From Clostridiales bacterium GWD2_32_19 (GTDB lineage Bacteria; Bacillota; Clostridia; Lachnospirales; UBA12420): 34,050 bases of DNA. The stretch's first letter is position 1, and each line of letters begins with the position of its first letter. Positions 17,308 to 24,441 of this stretch are shown piece after piece. The stretch lies in NCBI GenBank assembly GCA_001795385.1, contig MGOU01000027.1, positions 1-34,050 on the forward strand. The letters run 5' to 3'. The notes beneath the pieces were generated by a model, which did no database searches, was not told the DNA's origin, and was given only the letters and a program-made list of their open reading frames with translations. The position numbers and the translations under genes are program-made.

Positions 17308-17336
17308 TTGACAAATGTTAAAAAAAATTATATAAT
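17308..17336 (+). promoter_or_regulatory. Consensus promoter of the kinase cassette
   Basis: TTGACA (17308-17313), 17 bases, TATAAT (17331-17336). Both hexamers are perfect. The following A-rich leader resembles the one upstream of the gene at 19646. Confidence 0.85.
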
Positions 17337-17376
17337 AAATAAAACAATGCAGGACAATACAAAGGGGAAATGACTT

Positions 17377-18798
17377 ATGATAATGAATATGAAACTAGAG
17401 GATAAGACAAAATATATGTATGAGCCAAGAGGGGCAAACACACCCAAATATTGGTTAAAACTACCTAATGGTCCTTTGGGCTTATTCAAGCCGGATAATA
17501 ACAACGCAGCATTAGCAGAAGATTTGGCATATAGAGTTGGAGGACTCGTGGGTGTAAGATGTGCAAAGACATATTATTGTGAATTGGATACAAATGGCAA
17601 AAAAATGGTAGGTTATTTAAGTGAGGGTATATTAAGATGGCAAAAGGATGTAAAAGGACTTACAAATGAAGAAATAGATAATAACAAAGATCAAGAGTTA
17701 AAAGAGATGCATACTATAATTCAAGGAATATATCCTAAATTTAATTCTAAAGAATTAAAGTGTGAAGATACAGGAAAGATTTTCGATATTGAAATGTTAT
17801 GTGATGTAATGGATAAGGTCGATCCTAAGTCAAAAGTAGATATGTTAAAGATGGCTATATACGATGCTTGGATAGGTAATACTGATAGAAATCCAGCTAA
17901 TGAAGGTATGGTAGATGATTTAATATCTAGAGATGTATATTTTGGAGAGTTGTATGATAATGCAACAACATTTGGAGCTAACATATTTGAAAAAAATAAT
18001 ATGTTACAACTTATATCAGATATGAAGAAACACATTAAAGATAAGGATGTAGCAAAACTCTATGAAATGGAGCAAAGTAGTGATGTTAAAAAGTATTTAG
18101 AACTTAGCAGGCTTATTACAAAAAGGCCATTTGAAGAAGTGAGAGGATTAGGGTCATTAGAAGAGTTAATGGAATATTATAGTGATAATATATCTTCTAA
18201 TGATAAAGAAGATATATTATCATGTGCATGTATTTATAAATTAAATATTCTTAATCAATTATCACAATCTAGGGATGTAATAGAATATAATAGGTTGAAA
18301 AGTATTGATTCACAACCAATAAAAGCATATGTGGGTTTAAAAGATAAATATAATAGAATAATACATGAACAATGTGTGTCAAAATTAGGTGTGTATGGAG
18401 AACTACATACAAACTTTGATGGAATAATTGATTATATTACTTTGAATTATAATGATAATGAAGAAATAAATGAGCTGTTGAATAATATAAGTAATGTAGA
18501 TAGGAAATCTATTTTAAGACAGTTTAGTGATATAGAAACTGAAAACAAAGGTTGTAAGTCGTTAGAAAATATAAAAAGAGTTCAAAGTTTTGTTCCAAAT
18601 TTCTTATTGGAAAGAGCAGAGGCAATAGAGATAACAAGAGGTTTTAACAATGATTTTTTTTTAGAAAGGGACAAACTTCAAGTTAAAGAAATACTAGACT
18701 CAGATGTGGGTGAATTTGATGTAGAGAATATAGGTTTGATAGGCCCTGAAAGTTACACTGAAATTGAAGGTGCAGGATTAAAAGCTGCGGGGTTATAA
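17377..18798 (+). CDS. HipA-like kinase lacking the N-terminal subdomain
   Basis: Predicted protein kinase of the HipA/CtkA-like fold. In the 473 residues I see an N-terminal lobe with RGANTPKYWLK (18-28) as the likely nucleotide loop and the ATP-contacting K38 in GLFKP; then helix ALAEDLAYRVGGLVGV; the catalytic loop GNTDRNPAN (D170, N175); and the metal-binding D194 in LYDNATTFG. The HipA N-terminal subdomain that normally precedes this is absent; the next two genes resemble it. The last roughly 260 residues are mostly helical and unrecognised. AAAGGGG (17361-17367) precedes the ATG. There is no HipB-like repressor gene nearby. Targets are unknown; HipA kinases typically phosphorylate tRNA synthetases or other translation factors. 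Confidence 0.7.
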   Translation: MIMNMKLEDKTKYMYEPRGANTPKYWLKLPNGPLGLFKPDNNNAALAEDLAYRVGGLVGVRCAKTYYCELDTNGKKMVGYLSEGILRWQKDVKGLTNEEIDNNKDQELKEMHTIIQGIYPKFNSKELKCEDTGKIFDIEMLCDVMDKVDPKSKVDMLKMAIYDAWIGNTDRNPANEGMVDDLISRDVYFGELYDNATTFGANIFEKNNMLQLISDMKKHIKDKDVAKLYEMEQSSDVKKYLELSRLITKRPFEEVRGLGSLEELMEYYSDNISSNDKEDILSCACIYKLNILNQLSQSRDVIEYNRLKSIDSQPIKAYVGLKDKYNRIIHEQCVSKLGVYGELHTNFDGIIDYITLNYNDNEEINELLNNISNVDRKSILRQFSDIETENKGCKSLENIKRVQSFVPNFLLERAEAIEITRGFNNDFFLERDKLQVKEILDSDVGEFDVENIGLIGPESYTEIEGAGLKAAGL

Positions 18799-18820
18799 TA
18801 AAAAAATTGTGAGGTATAAG

Positions 18821-19192
18821 ATGAATAGTCTAAATTTAAATGTTTTTTGGAAGGATTTAAGCGGTTATATACACAAAATCGCTAAGATGGGTATAAAAGG
18901 TAGCAAATTTGAATTTTTATATGATCAATTTGGTGCAAATGAAGCTAGAGAATCTGGATTTAATTGTGTGAGTACATTCCCAGATATAGATAAAGTATAT
19001 TTTGGAGATGAATTTCCAGAATTTTTTAATTCTAGAATACCGAGTAGAAGTAGATCAGATGTTTTCAATGGTTTAGGGATACCAGTTAATGATATTGAGG
19101 AATATATAAAAGAAACTGGAGCTAAATTAGCAACAGATAATATAAGTTTTGGAATAATAGAGGATGAAACAGAAGAAGAAACAGTGGTATAA
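18821..19192 (+). CDS. HipS/HipA-N-like small protein, paralogue 1
   Basis: A 123-residue protein whose ATG (18821) follows GAGG (18811-18814), 22 bases after the kinase stop, so it is very likely co-transcribed. Landmarks are an N-terminal strand LNVFW, then FEFLYD, GF at 46-47, FPDIDKVY (53-60), FFNSRIP (68-74), R78/D80 and KLATDNIS (102-109). The pattern of F-Y, a hydrophobic FF.N.(L/I)P block and a final TGG.L.D-type motif resembles HipA N-subdomain 1, called HipS when encoded separately in HipBST systems. The C-terminus is acidic (EDETEEE). It may restrain or target the kinase; that is inference from adjacency. Confidence 0.6.
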   Translation: MNSLNLNVFWKDLSGYIHKIAKMGIKGSKFEFLYDQFGANEARESGFNCVSTFPDIDKVYFGDEFPEFFNSRIPSRSRSDVFNGLGIPVNDIEEYIKETGAKLATDNISFGIIEDETEEETVV

Positions 19193-19218
19193 ACATTTAT
19201 GTTATCGGAGGGATTATT

Positions 19219-19563
19219 ATTAATGTAGATATTAATGTATATTGGATAAGCTTTGGTGGAAAAGGGAAATATATGATAGGAAAGTTGTGGAATCAGGATA
19301 ATACATACAAGTTCAAATATAATTTAGAGGAATTAGAGAATGCAAGAAAAGATGGTTTTGATATATTAAAACCTTTTTTAGATGATAAAAAATTATATAG
19401 TAGTGATAAAATGTTTGAATTCTTCGCGAACAGAATACCAGATAAAGGTAGAATGGATATATATAACGCATATGGTATAAATACATATAATCCGATTGAG
19501 TATCTAAAGATAACAAAGGGTAAACTTGCCACAGACAATATAAGTTTAGAAGTAGTAAGTTGA
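19219..19563 (+). CDS. HipS/HipA-N-like small protein, paralogue 2, likely ATT start
   Basis: A paralogue of the preceding gene. The first in-frame ATG (19273) would remove the N-terminal strand, but the frame is open upstream and encodes INVDINVYW, matching LNVFW of paralogue 1. No ATG, GTG or TTG exists in frame before 19273. GGAGGG (19207-19212) lies six bases before an ATT at 19219. Starting there, 115 codons including the stop give 114 residues, and GF 46-47, Y60, FF 68-69, RIP 72-74, R78, D80 and KLATDNIS 102-109 fall at exactly the same residue numbers as in paralogue 1. ATT is a rare start codon (known in infC). A mutated ATG is the alternative. Confidence 0.6.
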   Translation: MNVDINVYWISFGGKGKYMIGKLWNQDNTYKFKYNLEELENARKDGFDILKPFLDDKKLYSSDKMFEFFANRIPDKGRMDIYNAYGINTYNPIEYLKITKGKLATDNISLEVVS

Positions 19564-19583
19564 GTATTTAATGTCGAAAAATA

Positions 19584-19610
19584 TTGACAAATGTAAAAAA
19601 AGTATAAAAT
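19584..19610 (+). promoter_or_regulatory. Promoter-like leader of the 156-codon gene
   Basis: TTGACA (19584-19589) followed by TAAAAT (19605-19610) with a short 15-base spacer. The stretch TTGACAAATGT plus an A-run and the later ACAAGGGG closely resemble the leader of the kinase gene (17308-17367), suggesting duplication and shared control. Confidence 0.5.
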
Positions 19611-19645
19611 ACAATTAATGCAAAATACACAAGGGGGACATCATA

Positions 19646-20116
19646 ATGAGTTATATAGTTGATGAAGTTAATAAACTAACTTATGAAGGGGAAATATCAA
19701 AATTGCAACAATCACCAATTGAAGTAATTATTAGGGAGAGTAATCAACCTAAAGAATGCCTGCGTGTGACATATATATCAAATAAAGATAATATTGATTC
19801 TGTACATATAGAAGAAATACTTGGCAATGATAAACCCGGAGATATGATTTCACTATTTTTTGATGGAAGTATGGTGGGAGAAGAAGAGCATAAAGGAAAA
19901 TCATTAGAATCAAGTAAGGTTGTAAGTAATGGAAATGGAGATGTATTCGTAACTACACCTTTAGGAGAGTCTGGGAATACAGCAGGTATTTTATTTAACA
20001 ATCAGGATGAAGTACATGTTTATGAACTTACAGGCGATGAGACTCGTCAATCATTAAAATGTAGCCATTATATTCCAGAACAAGTTATAGTTCCAGATGA
20101 TGAAGTGACACTTTAA
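19646..20116 (+). CDS. Unrecognised acidic protein of the kinase cassette
   Basis: A 156-residue protein I do not recognise. It is acidic, seems to be mostly beta strand by its alternating pattern, has no signal peptide, no membrane helix and no cysteine cluster (two scattered Cys). AAGGGGGAC before the ATG is a good ribosome binding site. It lies 82 bases after the HipS-like paralogue 2 behind a leader related to that of the kinase. It could be a substrate, an immunity-like partner or an unrelated passenger. Confidence 0.7.
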   Translation: MSYIVDEVNKLTYEGEISKLQQSPIEVIIRESNQPKECLRVTYISNKDNIDSVHIEEILGNDKPGDMISLFFDGSMVGEEEHKGKSLESSKVVSNGNGDVFVTTPLGESGNTAGILFNNQDEVHVYELTGDETRQSLKCSHYIPEQVIVPDDEVTL

Positions 20117-20159
20117 ATTGTGTTAAATACAAAATGAGATATCGTATATAAGAAAATGC

Positions 20160-20191
20160 TTGAATTTATTATAATATCTGTTATAATAAAT
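20160..20191 (+). promoter_or_regulatory. Promoter with overlapping operator-like palindrome
   Basis: TTGAAT (20160-20165), 16 bases, TATAAT (20182-20187). An 11-base perfect inverted repeat, ATTTATTATAA (20164-20174) and TTATAATAAAT (20181-20191), covers the end of the -35 and all of the -10 element. It could be an operator for a dimeric regulator or, as RNA, a weak terminator for the preceding gene. Confidence 0.5.
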
Positions 20192-20222
20192 CTAAGTATT
20201 TTTTATTTTAAAGGAGAATTAT

Positions 20223-22100
20223 ATGCAAAAAAGAATGGTACCAGATTATATATTAAAGCAAGTAGAAAAGCCAGTGAGATATACGGGTGGAGAGTACAAT
20301 ATGGTTGTGAAAAATCCAAAAGATGTAGATATACGTTTTGCTTTGTGCTTTCCGGATGTTTATGATATAGGTATGTCACATCTAGGGCTACAGATATTAT
20401 ATGGGATGTACAACGCGAGGGAAGATACATATTGCGAACGTGTGTTTTCACCGTGGACCGATATGGAAGCAAAAATGAGGGAAAATGACATAAAATTGTG
20501 TACTCTTGAGACTCAAGACGAAGTGAAAAACTTCGATTTTCTTGGGTTTAGTTTTCTTTATGAAATGTGCTATACAAATGTTTTAAATATACTTGATTTG
20601 TCTGGTGTATCGATGTACAGCAAAGATAGGGGAGAGGATGAACCTATCGTTTGCGCAGGTGGACCTTGTGTAAATAACCCCGAACCTATGGCTGATTTTA
20701 TAGATTTTTTTTATATTGGCGATGGAGAAGTGAAGTATGACGAAATATTTGATATATATAAAGTTCATAAAAAAAATGGTGGAAAGCGAAAGGAATTCCT
20801 AGAAAAGATAGCTCATATAGATGGAATATATGTCCCAGCTTTTTATGATGTGGATTATAATGAAGATGACACGATAAAAAGTATAAATGTAATAAATGAA
20901 AATGCAAAGCCTGTTGTGAACAGAGTGTTTGTAGCTGATTTGAATACATCATATTACTCTGAAAAACCGATTGTACCTTTTTTGGAAACAGTGCATAACA
21001 GGGTAACACTAGAAGTTTTTAGAGGATGTATAAGGGGATGCAGGTTTTGTAACCCTGGACTCATGTATAGACCAATTAGGAGTAAAACAGTAGATACATT
21101 GATGAAGCAACTTGAAGCGCAGGTGAAAAACACAGGTTTTGAAGAAATATCGCTTGTTTCGTTGAGTACAAGCGATTATAGTGGTCTTAATGAACTTTCA
21201 AATAGAATAATGGACAAGTATAGTAAAGAGCATATAAGTCTTTCACTACCTTCACTTAGGGTAGATGAGTTCTCGCTTGAGCTTATGAATAAATTACAGG
21301 AAGTAAGAAAAAGTGGACTTACATTTGCACCTGAGGCAGGAACTCAAAGAATGAGGGATATAATAAATAAAGGTATATCAGAAGAAGAAATACTATCAGG
21401 ATGCAGGCTAGCATTTGAAGGTGGATGGAATAGGGTAAAGCTATACTTTATGATGGGACTTCCAGGAGAAACAGATGAAGATATAGTAGGTATAGCGGAG
21501 CTTACGAAAAAGATAGTAGGTGAATATTTCAAAGTACCTAAGGATAAGCGTGCAAATGGGATAAGTGTAAATGTAAGCGCATCTTGCTTTGTTCCAAAAC
21601 ATAATACGGCATTCCAGTGGGAGAGTCAAAACACATATGAGGAGTTTGAAAGAAAACAACGAATACTAAAGGATGCAATAAGAAAAGTGAAGCAAGCGAC
21701 ATATAGATATCACGATGCAAGGACAAGTGTAATAGAAGGGATATTAACACGAGCAGATAGAAAAGTAGGAAAACTTATATATGATGTGTGGAAAAGCGGA
21801 GCAAAATTAGAAGCTTGGTCTGAGTATTTTGATTATAAAAAATGGATTGAAGCTTTTAGTGAAAACAACATGACCATGGAGTTTTATAACACGAGAAAAC
21901 GCGAAATTGATGAAATAATGCCATGGGATCATATAAATGTAGGTGTTAATAAAAAGTTTCTAATGCGTGAGAAAGTTAAATCACAACTTGGAGAAGTAAC
22001 TAGAAACTGTAAGGAAATGTGTGCAGGCTGTGGAGATTGGAAAACAGGTGATGAATCTGAGAATGCTAAAAGTACTTGTGAAATGAAAAACAAAAAATAA
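20223..22100 (+). CDS. B12-binding radical SAM protein (TIGR03960 type)
   Basis: Predicted radical SAM enzyme with an N-terminal cobalamin-binding-like domain, of the family found beside rng/rplU in many Clostridia. The 625-residue protein has FPDVYDIGMSHLGLQILYG near the N-terminus, the Fe-S motif CIRGCRFC (C269, C273, C276; CX3CX2C) and a Cys-rich C-terminal end (CKEMCAGCGDW). AAAGGAG before the ATG is the ribosome binding site. The downstream gene (TIGR03936 type) is its usual partner. The usual next gene, ribonuclease G, is absent. The reaction is not established to my knowledge; links to tRNA or ribosome modification are only suggestive. Confidence 0.87.
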   Translation: MQKRMVPDYILKQVEKPVRYTGGEYNMVVKNPKDVDIRFALCFPDVYDIGMSHLGLQILYGMYNAREDTYCERVFSPWTDMEAKMRENDIKLCTLETQDEVKNFDFLGFSFLYEMCYTNVLNILDLSGVSMYSKDRGEDEPIVCAGGPCVNNPEPMADFIDFFYIGDGEVKYDEIFDIYKVHKKNGGKRKEFLEKIAHIDGIYVPAFYDVDYNEDDTIKSINVINENAKPVVNRVFVADLNTSYYSEKPIVPFLETVHNRVTLEVFRGCIRGCRFCNPGLMYRPIRSKTVDTLMKQLEAQVKNTGFEEISLVSLSTSDYSGLNELSNRIMDKYSKEHISLSLPSLRVDEFSLELMNKLQEVRKSGLTFAPEAGTQRMRDIINKGISEEEILSGCRLAFEGGWNRVKLYFMMGLPGETDEDIVGIAELTKKIVGEYFKVPKDKRANGISVNVSASCFVPKHNTAFQWESQNTYEEFERKQRILKDAIRKVKQATYRYHDARTSVIEGILTRADRKVGKLIYDVWKSGAKLEAWSEYFDYKKWIEAFSENNMTMEFYNTRKREIDEIMPWDHINVGVNKKFLMREKVKSQLGEVTRNCKEMCAGCGDWKTGDESENAKSTCEMKNKK

Positions 22101-22116
22101 AATAGGATGTGATGAA

Positions 22117-22776
22117 ATGAAATATAGAGCAAAGTATACAAAAGGTGATAATGTAAAGTTTGTGGGGCATTTAGATTTGTTGCGTTCTATTCAACGTGCA
22201 ATAAAAAGAGCAGAACTAGTGGTTAAATATTCACAAGGATTCAATCCACATCAAGTATTTAGTATTGCACAACCTTTGGCAGTAGGGCATACAAGTGTGG
22301 GAGAATATATGGATTTTGAACTCGTAAATGATATGTCAGAAGATGAAGTAAAACAAAGGTTTAACGATGTATCACCGGAAGGAATAAAGATTATAGAGGT
22401 TAGAAAACTTAATGATGGAGAAAACAAAGCAGCAGCCCTTGTAGAGTACGGTAGCTATAAGGTGGTACTTGATAAAAACATAAGTGACGATACAATCAAA
22501 AATTTTATATCTCAAGATACAATAGAGGTAGAAAAAGAGACTAAATCAGGGACAAAAATTGCTGATATAAAAAATGATATAATAGATGCAAAGATAGAGG
22601 GTACTGTATTACACGCTACGATAAGCACAGGGAGTAATCAAAATCTGAAGATAGAGTTATTAGCTAAAGCCCTGTATACATATGCAGGAGAAGAATTTGA
22701 CGAGAATAAGATAGATGTGGAGAGACAGGATTTGTATTATATGTATAAAGATGAACTGAAAGGTTTGATGGAGTAA
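22117..22776 (+). CDS. TIGR03936 family radical-SAM-associated protein
   Basis: A 219-residue DUF2344-type protein starting MKYRAKYTKGDNVKFVGHLDL, with RAIKRAELVVKYSQGFNPH at about residues 28-46. These motifs are characteristic of the small partner of the preceding B12-binding radical SAM protein, with which it is often fused or adjacent. The gap is only 16 bases, with GGATGTGATG before the ATG as ribosome binding site. Function is unknown in the family. The gene ends without an obvious terminator before the next radical SAM gene. Confidence 0.87.
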   Translation: MKYRAKYTKGDNVKFVGHLDLLRSIQRAIKRAELVVKYSQGFNPHQVFSIAQPLAVGHTSVGEYMDFELVNDMSEDEVKQRFNDVSPEGIKIIEVRKLNDGENKAAALVEYGSYKVVLDKNISDDTIKNFISQDTIEVEKETKSGTKIADIKNDIIDAKIEGTVLHATISTGSNQNLKIELLAKALYTYAGEEFDENKIDVERQDLYYMYKDELKGLME

Positions 22777-22813
22777 AATAAATATTTAAATAGAATATAA
22801 TAATGAGGAGTGA

Positions 22814-23833
22814 GTGAGCGATTTGAAAGCTAATAATGAAGTACTAAGAAGTAAAATAATTGATTTAGATAATAAACATATAAGATTAGTTAGAGTAGGC
22901 AGTACTGACCAGACAAAGGATATACAGTTAGATACAAACTTTGGCGGATATGGGAGAATTAAAAGTTTTAAAGGTGAAGCGAAAGACAATTGGCCCGTAA
23001 ACATTATTCAGTTAAAAGAAGTATGTAAAAATCTTAGTATGCCTTATTCCAACAAGTTGAAAGCTCAGATTTTTCAACTTGTTGGATGTGATTTAAGATG
23101 TTGGTATTGCTTTGTTCCTAATGATTCATTAAAACCAAATGAGGATATTTCAGACTGGGTGTCAGCAGAAGAGATGATAGATGCTTTTGTTAATCAAAGT
23201 GAAACAAACCAACTAATAGATTTATCAGGAGGAAACCCAGCTTTGGTACCTGAATGGGTATTATGGATGATTAGAGAACTCAGAAAGAGAAATATAGAAG
23301 ATAAGGTTATATTATGGTCAGAAGATAACTTATCGAGCGATATGTTTTTTGAGAAACTAAGTAAAGAAGAAATACAAGAGATAGTAACAAATAAAAACTA
23401 TGCTAGATTATGCTGCTTAAAAGGGTATAATGAGGAGTCTTTTGCGTTTAACACAGGACTAAATAAGGAAGGGTTTAAGTTTCAATTTGAAAGATTGAAA
23501 AAACTATATGATACAGGGATGATCATATATCCATATGTAACGATGACTACACCTAATTTAGGTAATCTAAAGAATGATGTCAAAACATTTGTGGATAAAC
23601 TGCAAGACATAGATGAAAAGCTACCACTAAGAACGATACTTGTCCAAATAAAGGAATACGAGATTACGAAAGAACGAATTGAGGCTTCTTCTAGAAAGAG
23701 TCTCGAAGAGCAGTCGTTAATAAATCAATTAGAAGTAGCAAAAGTATTTATGGATGAATTGACGGATAGGTATTCAAAGGATGAAATTGCTGAAAATATA
23801 TTAGTTCCTACCTATGAAAGCGGGGAATTATGA
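22814..23833 (+). CDS. Radical SAM enzyme of unknown function, coupled to a HAM1-like gene
   Basis: A 339-residue single-domain radical SAM protein. The cluster motif is CDLRCWYC (C92, C96, C99; CX3CX2C), followed by the SAM-binding GGN at about residues 136-138 (LSGGNPAL), resembling pyruvate-formate-lyase-activase-like enzymes. There is no second Fe-S cluster (SPASM) domain. The start is uncertain: GTG 22814 has its GAGGAG only three bases upstream, while TTG 22823 has it 12 bases upstream. Its stop overlaps the next start (ATGA), so it is translationally coupled to a HAM1/RdgB-like nucleotide pyrophosphatase. The substrate could therefore be a nucleotide or a nucleotide-derived product; that is inference. 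Confidence 0.82.
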   Translation: MSDLKANNEVLRSKIIDLDNKHIRLVRVGSTDQTKDIQLDTNFGGYGRIKSFKGEAKDNWPVNIIQLKEVCKNLSMPYSNKLKAQIFQLVGCDLRCWYCFVPNDSLKPNEDISDWVSAEEMIDAFVNQSETNQLIDLSGGNPALVPEWVLWMIRELRKRNIEDKVILWSEDNLSSDMFFEKLSKEEIQEIVTNKNYARLCCLKGYNEESFAFNTGLNKEGFKFQFERLKKLYDTGMIIYPYVTMTTPNLGNLKNDVKTFVDKLQDIDEKLPLRTILVQIKEYEITKERIEASSRKSLEEQSLINQLEVAKVFMDELTDRYSKDEIAENILVPTYESGEL

Positions 23834-24423
23834 AAATTTTACTTGCCACAAATAATGAAAACAAATTAAAAGACATGCAGAAATTTTTACCTTCACATGT
23901 AACATTAATAACACTAAATGAAGCTGGTATATGCCTAGAGCCCGATGAAAACGGAGATATACCTGAAGAAAATGCTAGAATAAAAGCAGAAGAATTTTGG
24001 AATGAAGTTAAGAGAAAAAATCTAGATATAACAGCTGTTGTTGCAGATGATGTAGCTGTCTATGTTGAAGCGTTTCCAGAACTTATAGGGGTAAAAGCAG
24101 CTAGATGGCATAAAGGAACTTCAGAAGATAGAAATAACAAACTATTAGAAATAATGAAAAATGAAAAAAACAGAAATATATATTATGAAACAGTTGTAAG
24201 TTATAAAGACGAACACGAATGTTTGTTCTTTAAAGCATATAATTATGGAGAAGTATCAAAGGAAATAAGAGAAGGAACGGGATTTGCATATGATTTTATA
24301 TTCAAACTACCTGATGGAAGGATGTTGTCAGAAATATCCCAAGATGAAAGAGATGGGATGATTGGTAGGGCTGTAGCAGCAAGAGAATTATCTGATTACA
24401 TAAAAACAAAGATGGATTTATAA
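23830..24423 (+). CDS. HAM1/RdgB-like non-canonical NTP pyrophosphatase
   Basis: A 197-residue protein of the inosine-triphosphatase superfamily, which removes pyrophosphate from damaged or modified purine NTPs. The N-terminal TNNENK (7-12) corresponds to the family SGNxxK phosphate-binding loop with Thr-Asn replacing Ser-Gly; ADDVAV (about 75-80) corresponds to the ADDSG motif but lacks its Ser-Gly; GVKAARW follows as in GVYSARY. Canonical RdgB therefore seems unlikely; a divergent subfamily with another substrate is plausible. It overlaps the radical SAM gene by four bases. Its last codons lie in a 42-bp palindrome shared with the opposing gene. Confidence 0.75.
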   Translation: MKILLATNNENKLKDMQKFLPSHVTLITLNEAGICLEPDENGDIPEENARIKAEEFWNEVKRKNLDITAVVADDVAVYVEAFPELIGVKAARWHKGTSEDRNNKLLEIMKNEKNRNIYYETVVSYKDEHECLFFKAYNYGEVSKEIREGTGFAYDFIFKLPDGRMLSEISQDERDGMIGRAVAARELSDYIKTKMDL

Positions 24424-24441
24424 ATCCATCTTTGTTTTTAT
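24400..24441. terminator. Perfect 42-bp palindrome, bidirectional terminator that is also coding
   Basis: Bases 24400-24420 are the exact reverse complement of 24421-24441, with no spacer. Each strand reads a stem with a terminal TTTTTAT run. The palindrome carries the stop codons of both convergent genes (24421-24423 plus, 24420-24418 minus) and encodes IKTKMDL as the last seven residues of both proteins. Confidence 0.92.

Noticed and set aside
24418-24423. Identical C-termini of two convergent proteins considered as evidence of protein homology
   Set aside because: The identity is exactly limited to the palindrome; the proteins are otherwise unrelated.
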